DNA of 64,000 nucleotides, from contig CAYZNN010000011.1 in NCBI GenBank assembly GCA_964479665.1, positions 24,999-88,998 on the forward strand. Direction: 5' to 3'. Positions 45,660 to 53,897 of this stretch are shown piece by piece; the first letter of the stretch is position 1, and each line of letters begins with the position of its first letter. Source of the DNA: UBA2287 sp964479665. GTDB lineage: Bacteria; Bacteroidota; Bacteroidia; Bacteroidales; Tenuifilaceae. Below the pieces are notes generated by a model. That model did not search any database, was not told the origin of the DNA, and was given only the letters and a program-made list of their open reading frames with translations. The translations under genes and the position numbers were made by a program.

Positions 45660-48116
45660 CTAAATATTTAAATTCTTAGGATTGGTTACTTTTTCTTTCA
45701 GCAGGGTATAGTTTAGCACCTCATTAATATGATCGACATATTTAAACTTTAGCCCTTCGATGTAAATGCCTTTAATTTCCGAAACGTCCTTTTCATTCTG
45801 TTTCGAAAGGATTATTTCGGTTATGTTGGCGCGTTTGGCTGCTAAAATTTTCTCTTTTATACCACCAACCGGTAGCACTTTACCCCTAAGCGTAATTTCG
45901 CCTGTAAGGGCAATGCCCTTCAAAACCTTACGTTGCGTAAATGCCGAAGCAAGCGAAGTCACCATAGTAATTCCAGCAGATGGACCATCCTTGGGTATTG
46001 CACCCTCGGGGACATGAAGATGAACACTCCACTTTTCGAAAGTTTCGGGGGCAATTTGTAATTTGTCGCCGAGCGACTTAATAAGTTGTAGAGCAATAAC
46101 AGCCGATTCCTTCATAACTGCCCCCAGATTGCCTGTTATTGTAAGGTCGCCTTTGCCCCGGCTAAGCGATGTTTCAATGAAAAGAATTTCGCCCCCTGTT
46201 TCGGTCCAGGCCAAGCCGGTAACAACCCCGGCAAGGTCGTTGCCCTGGTATGTGTCGGGCGAGAAACGGGGGGCTCCAAGAATTTCTTTAAGGTCGGCAA
46301 CCTTAACAGTTTTTGCGTAGGCTTCGTCGAAAGCAATTTTCTTAGCATAGTGCCTAACGATTTTAGCAATCCGTTGGTTTAACTTTCGAACGCCACTTTC
46401 GCGCGTATAGCCTTCAATTGTTGCCTCAATGGTTTTTGGTGCTATGGTTAGTTGTTTGTGCGACAAACCATGCTCAGTTAGCTGGTTGGGAATCAGGTGG
46501 CGCTTGGCAATTTCAACCTTTTCCTCCCGGATGTATCCACTCACCTCAATGAGTTCCATTCGGTCGCGCAGCGCAGGATTAATAGTGGCAATATTATTTG
46601 CAGTAGTTATAAAGAGCACCCTCGAAAGGTCGTACTCAACTTCGAGGTAATTGTCGTGAAAGGTTGAATTTTGCTCAGGGTCGAGTACCTCGAGCAGTGC
46701 CGATGCGGGATCTCCGTGAAAGTCCTTCCCAATTTTATCAATTTCATCGAGTATGAAAACGGGGTTAGACGACTTAACCTTCTTGATGTTTTGAATGATT
46801 CGGCCGGGCATAGCTCCAATGTACGTTTTCCTATGTCCGCGAACCTCTGCTTCGTCGTGGAGGCCTCCCAGCGAAATGCGAGCGTATTTTCTGTTAAGGG
46901 CACGTGCAACCGATTTGCCAAGCGATGTTTTTCCAACTCCAGGAGGGCCGTAAAGGCAAATAATAGGCGCCTTCATGTCGCCTTTCAACTTAAGCACCGC
47001 AAGGTGCTCAAGTATACGTTCTTTCACCTGCTCAAGTCCGAAATGGTCCTCGTCGAGAATTTGTTGAGCTCGCTTCAGGTCGAAGTTATCGTTGGTATAC
47101 TCATTCCAGGGAAGATCTAAAAGCAATTGAACGTAGTTTAGTTGAACTGAGTACTCTCCGGCCATAGGGTTCATACGGCTAAGTTTGTTCACTTCTCGAT
47201 TGAATACCGTTTCAACCTCCTTGCTCCACATCTTCTCCTTTGCTTGTTTCTTTAGCTCCTCAATTTCTTGTTCTACAGGGTTGCCTCCCAATTCGTCCTG
47301 AATGGTTTTCATTTGCTGGTGAAGGAAGTATTCGCGCTGCTGCTGACTCAGGTCGTTGCGGACTTTGCTTTGGATATCGTTTTTAATCTCTGCCATTTGA
47401 AGTTCCCGCGAAAGGAAATGGAGCAACTGAATGCTTCTATTCTTCAGGTCGTTTTTCTCGAGCAGCTGCTGCTTGTCGCCCGAGGGGAACTCCATGTTGG
47501 AGCAAATGAAGTTTATGAGGAAGTAATTGTTATCGATGTTTTTAACTGCAAACCCTGCCTCCTGGGGCATATTAGGAGTTAGGTTAATAATTTTTAATGC
47601 ATAATCCTTAATTGAACTTATAAGGGCCTTGAACTCCCTGTCGGTTTCATCAATATTTTGGTCGGTAAGCACCTTAATCTTAGCCTGAAAGTAGGGCTCA
47701 AATGTAACGAACTGCTCCACTTCAAAACGATAAATACCCTGAAGAATAACCGAAGTGCTGCCATCGGGCATTTCTAATACCTTCAGCACTCGGGCAATAG
47801 TTCCCAGCGAATAGAGGTCTGAAAAGGTTGGCTCCTCATTGGTTGCATCGATTTGAGAAACAGCGCCTAAAATGCGGTTTTTCTGCGACAGATTCTTAAT
47901 TAGCCTAACCGATTTATCGCGACCAATGGTAATTGGCAGTACAATGCCCGGAAAGAGTACCGTATTACGAAGAGCTAGAATGGGAATTGTAGTTGGAACA
48001 TCGGATATTTTAACGTCGGCTATCTCATCGGTAATTAAGGGAATGAAATCGGCTTCAGTATCCATAGTATCGGTTAAGTTGGGGCTTACAATTTTAACTT
48101 CGTATTTATTGCTCAT
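45660..48116 (-). CDS. lon: ATP-dependent protease Lon
   Basis: 818 aa. N-terminal substrate-binding domain from ~40 (PTTIPILALRNTVLFPGIVL), AAA+ module with Walker A CLYGPPGVGKTSLGKS and Walker B VFILDEIDKI, and C-terminal protease domain with the catalytic Ser in KDGPSAGITM and Lys in GGIKEKILAAKRA. Degrades misfolded and regulatory proteins; a candidate for turnover of tmRNA-tagged products. Monocistronic by context, convergent with the CoA-binding gene. Confidence 0.96.
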   Translation of the reverse strand: MSNKYEVKIVSPNLTDTMDTEADFIPLITDEIADVKISDVPTTIPILALRNTVLFPGIVLPITIGRDKSVRLIKNLSQKNRILGAVSQIDATNEEPTFSDLYSLGTIARVLKVLEMPDGSTSVILQGIYRFEVEQFVTFEPYFQAKIKVLTDQNIDETDREFKALISSIKDYALKIINLTPNMPQEAGFAVKNIDNNYFLINFICSNMEFPSGDKQQLLEKNDLKNRSIQLLHFLSRELQMAEIKNDIQSKVRNDLSQQQREYFLHQQMKTIQDELGGNPVEQEIEELKKQAKEKMWSKEVETVFNREVNKLSRMNPMAGEYSVQLNYVQLLLDLPWNEYTNDNFDLKRAQQILDEDHFGLEQVKERILEHLAVLKLKGDMKAPIICLYGPPGVGKTSLGKSVARALNRKYARISLGGLHDEAEVRGHRKTYIGAMPGRIIQNIKKVKSSNPVFILDEIDKIGKDFHGDPASALLEVLDPEQNSTFHDNYLEVEYDLSRVLFITTANNIATINPALRDRMELIEVSGYIREEKVEIAKRHLIPNQLTEHGLSHKQLTIAPKTIEATIEGYTRESGVRKLNQRIAKIVRHYAKKIAFDEAYAKTVKVADLKEILGAPRFSPDTYQGNDLAGVVTGLAWTETGGEILFIETSLSRGKGDLTITGNLGAVMKESAVIALQLIKSLGDKLQIAPETFEKWSVHLHVPEGAIPKDGPSAGITMVTSLASAFTQRKVLKGIALTGEITLRGKVLPVGGIKEKILAAKRANITEIILSKQNEKDVSEIKGIYIEGLKFKYVDHINEVLNYTLLKEKVTNPKNLNI

Positions 48117-48220
48117 GATTAATTATGTGAAAAAAGTATTCGAATGCATGACAAAATGGCTCCAGTGCGGAAGGCTTTGTATTGATTTGCTTACTTGGCA
48201 ATGGTTATGCCAAAAGCAAA

Positions 48221-49414
48221 TTACTTTTGGAAAGCGCTTGTTTCGTTATAAATGTGTGTCAGAATTTCCGAGTCAATACTGGATAGGTCTATTCCTCTAC
48301 GTTCCATAACTTTTGTGGCTGTTTCGAGGGCCTTATCGATTTTATAATCGGTAAAACCTTGGGCTCCACCCCATGAAAAGCTGGGAATGAAGTTTCGAGG
48401 AAAGCCATCGCCAAAAATATTGGCACTTACCCCTATTACCGTTCCCGTGTTAAACATGGTATTTATGCCACATTTCGAATGGTCGCCCATTATGAGCCCG
48501 CAGAATTGAAGCCCCGTATCGATGAACCCTTTTTTAACATAGTCCCAAAGTTTAACCTGGGCGTAGTTGTTTTTTAGGTTGGAGCAATTGGTGTCGGCTC
48601 CCAAATTGCACCATTCACCAATTACCGAGTTGCCCAAAAAGCCATCGTGCGCTTTATTAGAAAATCCAAAAATCACACTGTTATTTACCTCTCCGCCAAC
48701 CTTACAGAAAGGGCCAATGGTTGTAGGTCCATATATTTTTGCACCCAATTTCAGTGCAGATTGCTCACAGAGTGCAAACGGCCCTCGTACCAAAGAGCCT
48801 TCCATCACTTCGGCATGGTTGCCTATGTATATAGGGCCAGTGCTGGCGTTTAATACAGAGCATTCAACGGTTGCACCTTCCTCAATAAAAATTCGGCCAG
48901 GGTTCATTACGGTGTTGGTTGAAGGGATGGGCTCCGATTTCCGATTTTTTGTAATAAGTTCGAAATCAGCCTCAATTGCCTGCCCGTTCAACGAAAAAAT
49001 ATGCCAAGGGTGAATTATTTCTGTAAATTGGTTTGTATACTCCACATGCTTAGTAAAATGCGAAGGGGCAGGCGAGTATCCTGCTGAGGGTTTGCTGTTT
49101 AATTTGCAGGCAATTACCGTTCCCTTGCTTACTAAAGCCGATTCGAGAGGCAAATTTAGTATTGTTTCAACCAGCTTAGAGCCAGGAAGAACACCGCCAT
49201 TAATTAACGTGTAAGCGCCTCTTTGTCTGGCAGTTGGAAATTTTTTCGAAAGATATTCAGTTGTGAGGTGACTACACTTGGCACCAAGCACTCTTTCCCA
49301 TTTTTCACGAATGGTGAGGATACCTACCCTTATTTCAGCAACGGGGCGAGTGAACGTAAGTGGGAGCAGGTGATTACGACGATGGTCGTCGAAAAGTACG
49401 AATAAACTATTCAT
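48221..49414 (-). CDS. GlmU-like sugar nucleotidyltransferase/acyltransferase family protein
   Basis: 397 aa. Residues ~1-170 match the Bacteroidota GlmU-like family (LFVLFDDHRRNHLLPLTFTR, PVAEIRVGILTIREKWE), a divergent nucleotidyltransferase-like domain without the usual GxGTRM loop. Residues ~175-370 form a left-handed beta helix with hexapeptide repeats (GPIYIGNHAEVMEGSLVRGP, IYGPTTIGPFCKVGGEV). It probably modifies an activated sugar; whether it replaces GlmU is not known. Confidence 0.8.
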   Translation of the reverse strand: MNSLFVLFDDHRRNHLLPLTFTRPVAEIRVGILTIREKWERVLGAKCSHLTTEYLSKKFPTARQRGAYTLINGGVLPGSKLVETILNLPLESALVSKGTVIACKLNSKPSAGYSPAPSHFTKHVEYTNQFTEIIHPWHIFSLNGQAIEADFELITKNRKSEPIPSTNTVMNPGRIFIEEGATVECSVLNASTGPIYIGNHAEVMEGSLVRGPFALCEQSALKLGAKIYGPTTIGPFCKVGGEVNNSVIFGFSNKAHDGFLGNSVIGEWCNLGADTNCSNLKNNYAQVKLWDYVKKGFIDTGLQFCGLIMGDHSKCGINTMFNTGTVIGVSANIFGDGFPRNFIPSFSWGGAQGFTDYKIDKALETATKVMERRGIDLSSIDSEILTHIYNETSAFQK

Positions 49415-49445
49415 GGTACTACAAGTTTATTGAAACGGATGAAAG

Positions 49446-49453
49446 CAAAGGTA
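49446..49453 (-). promoter_or_regulatory. -7 box of the GlmU-like gene promoter
   Basis: The minus strand reads TACCTTTG, an exact TAnnTTTG match, 32 nt before the ATG at 49414. Confidence 0.5.
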
Positions 49454-49478
49454 ACCTATTAGGTTATCTGTGCAAAAT

Positions 49479-49507
49479 AAAAAAGCTCCCACTACGGGAG
49501 CTTTTTT
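49479..49507 (-). terminator. Intrinsic terminator after rpmE2
   Basis: Hairpin AAAAGCTCCC / GGGAGCTTTT with A and T flanks, 30 bp past the L31 stop; symmetrical. Confidence 0.85.
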
Positions 49508-49536
49508 ATTTTGCAGCCTGTTTTGAGGGGCGACAA

Positions 49537-49800
49537 TTACTTGGCGCTCTTGTCCATGTGTTTTTTGTACTTGTTCATGAACTTGTCTACGCGACCGGCG
49601 GTATCAACTAGTTTCATCTTTCCAGTGTAGAATGGATGCGAAGTGTTTGAGATTTCCACTTTGTAAAGAGGGTAAGTAACGCCGTCAATGTCGATGGTTT
49701 CCTTGGTGTTTACGGCCGATTTGGTAACGAAAACATGCTCGTTCGACATGTCTTTGAAGGCTACCAGTCGGTAATTCTTTGGATGGATGTCCTTTCTCAT
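49537..49800 (-). CDS. rpmE2: 50S ribosomal protein L31 type B
   Basis: 87 aa. MRKDIHPKNYRLVAFKDMSN is the type B start, with SNTSHPFYTGKMKLVDTAGR in the middle and a Lys-rich tail. It lacks the CxxC zinc ligands of type A L31, so it is the zinc-independent form. Monocistronic with its own terminator. Confidence 0.95.
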   Translation of the reverse strand: MRKDIHPKNYRLVAFKDMSNEHVFVTKSAVNTKETIDIDGVTYPLYKVEISNTSHPFYTGKMKLVDTAGRVDKFMNKYKKHMDKSAK

Positions 49801-49922
49801 TTTATTATATGTTTTGCTTTTAATTCAAAAACTATATTACGGGCTGCAAAATTATGAAGCATTTTGATAATAACAAAATTAACGTGCTGTTTTTTTCCAA
49901 AATGCGAAGGTTGTTGTTTCGC

Positions 49923-50681
49923 TTAATTTCTGCGCGACAATTTGGCAAGGAGTTTCAGGAATTCGATGTAAAGCCATATTAGTGTTACCATTAAGCCAAA
50001 TGCACCGTACCATTCCATGTATTTTGGAGCTCCCATATTGGCACCCTTTTCAATAAAATCGAAGTCGAGAATTAGGTTCAGGGCAGCAACTCCTACAACC
50101 ACCAAACTTATACCGATACTTAAGGGGCTGCTGTCGTGCATGAACGACATGGAAATACCAAAGAACGATGCGATGAACGAAATGAAATACATTAAGGCAA
50201 TGGCTCCGGTTGCAACAATTACACCCGTTTTAAATTTAGCTGTGGCTTTAATGGTGCCAGTTTGGTAGGCCAAAAGCATAAGGAAGAAGGTAGCGAAAGT
50301 TAGCCCAACCGCCTGCATAACAATTTGCCCGGTATACTGGGCTGCCATAAAGGCAGAAAGGCCTCCCAGCAGCAAACCCTGGAGTATTGAGTATAATGGA
50401 GCGGTATAGGGTGAGTATTTAGGAGCAAAAACAGTTATTAAAGCGGTAACAAGACCACCAATACCCCCAACAATCATCCATGTAGTCATTTTGGGTATTG
50501 CTAGTTCTGGAACGGTGCTAAAGAAAAGGTTCCAGGTGTATACAGCACCCAGAATCACCAGTAGAAGCATAAGCATCGATTTCTGAGCGGTTCCCTTTAC
50601 GGTCATTGTAGTGCTGCTAAATTCGGTTCGGGCGCGCGAAAAAATTTGTTCGCTAAAAGCGGGGTTCGATGAGTTAAACAT
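49923..50681 (-). CDS. Bax inhibitor-1/YccA family membrane protein
   Basis: 252 aa with about seven hydrophobic helices starting near residue 33. BI-1/YccA-type features include PLYSILQGLLLGGLSAFMA, LNLILDFDFIEKGANMGAPK and the end MEWYGAFGLMVTLIWLYIEF. The family includes pH-sensitive calcium leak channels and FtsH-interacting YccA; the role here is unknown. Confidence 0.9.
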   Translation of the reverse strand: MFNSSNPAFSEQIFSRARTEFSSTTMTVKGTAQKSMLMLLLVILGAVYTWNLFFSTVPELAIPKMTTWMIVGGIGGLVTALITVFAPKYSPYTAPLYSILQGLLLGGLSAFMAAQYTGQIVMQAVGLTFATFFLMLLAYQTGTIKATAKFKTGVIVATGAIALMYFISFIASFFGISMSFMHDSSPLSIGISLVVVGVAALNLILDFDFIEKGANMGAPKYMEWYGAFGLMVTLIWLYIEFLKLLAKLSRRN

Positions 50682-50765
50682 ATTCGAAAAGTTTAGTTAG
50701 TCGGCACAGGCTAAACAAACCATGTTCCAAAAGGTTTTCATGTCAAAACGACGTTTTTAGTTTTT

Positions 50766-51422
50766 CTAATCAAATTCGAAAAGAAGCTGATTGCCAATCC
50801 ATGCTTTTATAGCGCTTTGCGATTCGGCAAGCCTGATGGCTGTTGCATGAGTTTTTGTTAATAAATTTTCGCTTCGGTAAGCAATTTGCCTTAGCGCACC
50901 CACAGCGTAGCCTGTATAATTGAATTCTTGCTCGTTGGGAAGGTTCTCAACCAGATCGAAATAGGCTTCGAATGCTGCATCCTTTACTTGTGGGTCGGTG
51001 GCTTTTCGCATGGCAATTATTAAGCCGGCCTTAATGAGCAATGGGTCGTCGCTTAAGCACCACTCAATGCTGCGGGAAAGGGAGGCATCTGCTTTCCAGA
51101 AAAGGTTTGAGCAGGTTTGCTCAACAATTTCAATGTTTTTGAAATGCTTGCTCCATTCGTCTATTTGTTCGCCCGAAACCTGCTGGGGATCGTCGATCAT
51201 GGTTGCTAGTATTTTACATTCCCTAATGTCTTGCTCATATAGGGCTAGTGCCAGCGAGTGGTCCCCTTTATAGTCAATCGATATTTCTTTGAGATGGGGG
51301 ATAGAAACTCCATAGTTAACGGGATATATAATGCCTAACCTTCGCATAGAATCCTCCGTTTCACCATTACGGAGGTGTCGAATTTTAGAAACTACTTCGA
51401 GTACTATCTCAATAGGTGCCAT
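50766..51422 (-). CDS. DNA alkylation repair-like HEAT protein (AlkD family)
   Basis: 218 aa, all-helical HEAT-like repeats: LGIIYPVNYGVSIPHLKEIS, LALYEQDIRECKILATMIDD, VEQTCSNLFWKAD and IAMRKATDPQVKDAAFEAYF. Assigned to the DNA alkylation repair family by this pattern. The Asp and Trp residues used by AlkD for base excision are not clearly in place, so activity is uncertain. 7 bp downstream of the flippase gene. Confidence 0.7.
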   Translation of the reverse strand: MAPIEIVLEVVSKIRHLRNGETEDSMRRLGIIYPVNYGVSIPHLKEISIDYKGDHSLALALYEQDIRECKILATMIDDPQQVSGEQIDEWSKHFKNIEIVEQTCSNLFWKADASLSRSIEWCLSDDPLLIKAGLIIAMRKATDPQVKDAAFEAYFDLVENLPNEQEFNYTGYAVGALRQIAYRSENLLTKTHATAIRLAESQSAIKAWIGNQLLFEFD

Positions 51423-51429
51423 TGTTTAT

Positions 51430-52740
51430 TTAGTTTATTAGTAAAAACCTCGATACCAAGTATGATGCAGCTAAAACGATACTCCAAAGAGCATACTCTT
51501 TTATGGGGATATATTGGTTGGGTTTAATATCATGTGCTTTATAAAGATAGGAAGCAATTAGGATTTTCTCCGTCATAAAAGCAACTACAGTTGCCATGGC
51601 TATCCCTTCAATGCCCCACCATTGCATCCATAATAAACTGAGAGAAACATTTATAATAAGTTCAATAAAAGCAATAGCTACGAGCGGAGCAGTTTTACCC
51701 ATGCCAATTGCCACGGATTGCGGAAATACTAGCCTGCTCGAAATTAGAAGCAAATAAATCATAAAAATATAGCTGCTGGCTTCAAATTCGGTACTGAAAA
51801 CTATCCCGTAAAGAGTTTTAGCAGAGAACATGAGTAGAATTGAAGCCGGGAACAGCCACCGCATAAGATTGCGAGAACGATTACGAAGTTGGGTAAGAGC
51901 AATGCCCAAATTATTTCCAAAAAGAGGAAGAAGCGCAGTACTAAGCCCGTTGGCAAGGAGCAGTGTAAGTGGGAAATCTTTTGCTCCATAACGATAAAGC
52001 GCAAATACGCTCGATGAGTAAAAGGTGGTTATTATAATTGTGTCGGCAAAATTTGCCGAATTTCCTAATAGGTATTTTATTGATAGCGGAAAACTTTGCT
52101 TCAGCCATTTGGCAATAAAGCCGAAATGTATGCTAAGCGTTGAATGTTTGCCAATGAGTACCGCAAGCCAGGCAATTCGAAATAAAGATATGGCAACTAA
52201 TCCCCCAATGGCTTCTTTAATCCCCAAATTAAAAAAAATGGGCGTAATAACACAAGCAATCTGTAATACATGGCTCACAAAGCCATATAAAATCATTTTT
52301 TTGGGTTTGTTTAGAAGGAGATAAACAAACTCGGTAAGTTGCCCCATTGAACTTAATATGGTATATGCCATTGCAAGTTTAAAGAACGGGAAGCTACTAA
52401 GAGATTCTGTTTTGCGAAGAATATTTTCGAGTAAAAAGCCTAACCCACCAGAAGCAATGCTCAGAACGGAAATGGTTACGGAGATGTTGAAAAAAGCAGA
52501 AGTTTTTTCAATTCCATTGGTTTTGGAATAAAGCGGTAAGAATGCCTGAATGCAACCATTTAACCAGTAAAAAGTTAGTAGGTTCGATAGGAAAAGCGCA
52601 CTTTCGAAAAAGCCAATTTTAGAGGAAGATATGCCAAGTTTAACAAGTGCAATATTAATGATAATGAGGCTTCCAAAACGAATAATCTGAAAGAGTTGAA
52701 GCGCTCTAACGTTGTCAATATTGAACCTAGTGGATTTCAT
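51430..52740 (-). CDS. Polysaccharide/oligosaccharide flippase (Wzx/MATE-like)
   Basis: 436 aa with 12 or so hydrophobic helices across its length, typical of the MOP superfamily (LFQIIRFGSLIIINIALVKLG at the start, GIEGIAMATVVAFMTEKILI late). Such proteins flip lipid-linked sugars across the inner membrane. It is not part of a polysaccharide gene cluster in this window, so the substrate is unknown. Confidence 0.8.
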   Translation of the reverse strand: MKSTRFNIDNVRALQLFQIIRFGSLIIINIALVKLGISSSKIGFFESALFLSNLLTFYWLNGCIQAFLPLYSKTNGIEKTSAFFNISVTISVLSIASGGLGFLLENILRKTESLSSFPFFKLAMAYTILSSMGQLTEFVYLLLNKPKKMILYGFVSHVLQIACVITPIFFNLGIKEAIGGLVAISLFRIAWLAVLIGKHSTLSIHFGFIAKWLKQSFPLSIKYLLGNSANFADTIIITTFYSSSVFALYRYGAKDFPLTLLLANGLSTALLPLFGNNLGIALTQLRNRSRNLMRWLFPASILLMFSAKTLYGIVFSTEFEASSYIFMIYLLLISSRLVFPQSVAIGMGKTAPLVAIAFIELIINVSLSLLWMQWWGIEGIAMATVVAFMTEKILIASYLYKAHDIKPNQYIPIKEYALWSIVLAASYLVSRFLLIN

Positions 52741-52835
52741 GAACCAATTTGAATGCTAATATAACCAAATACTATTTCTGGAAGTTTAGCAGAGGCATTT
52801 CAAATTAGTAAAAACGATAAAAAAAATTAGAAAGC

Positions 52836-52865
52836 TTTGGAGCATCTAAAAAATAATTATCTTTG
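52836..52865 (+). promoter_or_regulatory. tRNA-His promoter
   Basis: A textbook Bacteroidota promoter: TTTG at 52836-52839, an 18-nt spacer, then TATCTTTG at 52858-52865, ending 12 nt before the tRNA. Confidence 0.8.
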
Positions 52866-52877
52866 CACCCGTTAAAT

Positions 52878-52952
52878 GGTGGATGTAGCTCAGTAGGTTA
52901 GAGCATCAGATTGTGGTTCTGAGGGTCGCCGGTTCGAGTCCGGTCTTCCACC
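52878..52952 (+). tRNA. tRNA-His (GTG anticodon)
   Basis: 75 nt including the encoded extra 5' G (G-1) that pairs with C73, the identity element of tRNA-His. The anticodon loop TTGTGGT has GTG at 52913-52915. The D arm (AGCTCAG) and T arm (GGTTCGAGTCC) are standard. The acceptor stem has one T-T mismatch at 6:67. CCA is not fully encoded. Confidence 0.95.
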
Positions 52953-52954
52953 CA

Positions 52955-52983
52955 AGGGTCTCGGCTTCCGAGGCCCTTTTTTT
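52955..52983 (+). terminator. Intrinsic terminator after tRNA-His
   Basis: Hairpin GGGTCTCGG / CCGAGGCCC with a four-base loop and a T run of seven. Confidence 0.9.
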
Positions 52984-53071
52984 GCTGACGCAAATCATCA
53001 AATATATTAGTTTATTTCTTGCAATTCTTTGTTTGGTGTTGTATTTTAGTTGCTGCATACCAAGGGGTTTG

Positions 53072-53305
53072 ATGGATAAGACTAAAACTATACTCAATCA
53101 GGTGGCCGACATGTACATGGCGGCAAATCCTAATTTCTTCTATGCCCAGTCTGTTTTTTTCCCTGTTTATATGTGTACAGATTTTCCTGAACCCTTTATC
53201 AGCATATACCACATTCAGGTCGACCAAATAGATATTCGCCTAATTGAACAGGATGGCGAATCGGTCGCCTTGAGTTCAAAGGCTTGTTTCTTTTTTAAAA
53301 GCTAA
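53072..53305 (+). CDS. Small hypothetical protein
   Basis: 77 aa from ATG 53072. The frame also runs upstream through a hydrophobic stretch ending YFSCC that could be a lipoprotein leader from a non-ATG start near 52993, downstream of the tRNA terminator. No family recognised; contains YAQSVFFPVYMCTDFPEPFI. It ends 13 bp before the start of the isochorismatase-family gene and may be cotranscribed with it. Coding status is uncertain. Confidence 0.45.
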   Translation: MDKTKTILNQVADMYMAANPNFFYAQSVFFPVYMCTDFPEPFISIYHIQVDQIDIRLIEQDGESVALSSKACFFFKS

Positions 53306-53318
53306 TCTGTTGTTTCGA

Positions 53319-53888
53319 ATGCGAATACCAGTTTTAATGGCTTTTGTAGCCATTTTTTTTAATGTCAGTGCACTGGCTCAAAATACAGCACTGCTGATTA
53401 TCGATATTCAAAACTTTTATTTCCCGGGAGGTTCTACACCTCTTGTTGAACCCCAGGCAGCAGCAGATAATGCTGCCAAAGTAGCCGATTTCTTCCGGAG
53501 CAATAATATGCCCGTTATTCATGTTAAGCACGTGTTCGAACCTGGTGGTGAAATTCATGCTACGGTTCAACCCCACGAGGGTGAAGCTGTTTTTGAAAAG
53601 AAGAGCGTAAACGGTTTTGTAGGTACGGGTTTAAAGGAGTATTTAGACTCGAGAAGTGTTAAAAACATTGTAGTTTGTGGTATGCAAACCCATATGTGCG
53701 TTGAAGCTGCTGTTAGGGCCGCATCGGATTTTGGTTATAGCGTAACGCTAATTCACGACGCCTGTGCCACCAGAGACCTTAAGTGGTTCGACTCTGTTAT
53801 TATGGCCAAGTACGTACATGAATCGACCCTTGCTACTCTGCGCAGCTACTGCAAAGTTATGAGTGCAGAAGAGTTCCTTGCAAAGTAG
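53319..53888 (+). CDS. Exported isochorismatase-family cysteine hydrolase
   Basis: 189 aa from ATG 53319, with a signal peptide ending SALAQ. Catalytic triad of the family: Asp in ALLIIDIQNFYF, Lys in FEKKSVNGFVGT and Cys in VVCGMQTHMCVEAA; VTLIHDACATRD follows. The family covers isochorismatase, nicotinamidase and other amide hydrolases. Export to the periplasm is unusual for nicotinamidase-type enzymes. Substrate unknown. Confidence 0.85.
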   Translation: MRIPVLMAFVAIFFNVSALAQNTALLIIDIQNFYFPGGSTPLVEPQAAADNAAKVADFFRSNNMPVIHVKHVFEPGGEIHATVQPHEGEAVFEKKSVNGFVGTGLKEYLDSRSVKNIVVCGMQTHMCVEAAVRAASDFGYSVTLIHDACATRDLKWFDSVIMAKYVHESTLATLRSYCKVMSAEEFLAK

Positions 53889-53897
53889 TTGTAAATT

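Noticed and set aside
52906..53097. Frames that run through tRNA-His
   Set aside because: They read across a structured tRNA and its terminator; only the downstream ATG at 53072 is kept as a possible small gene.
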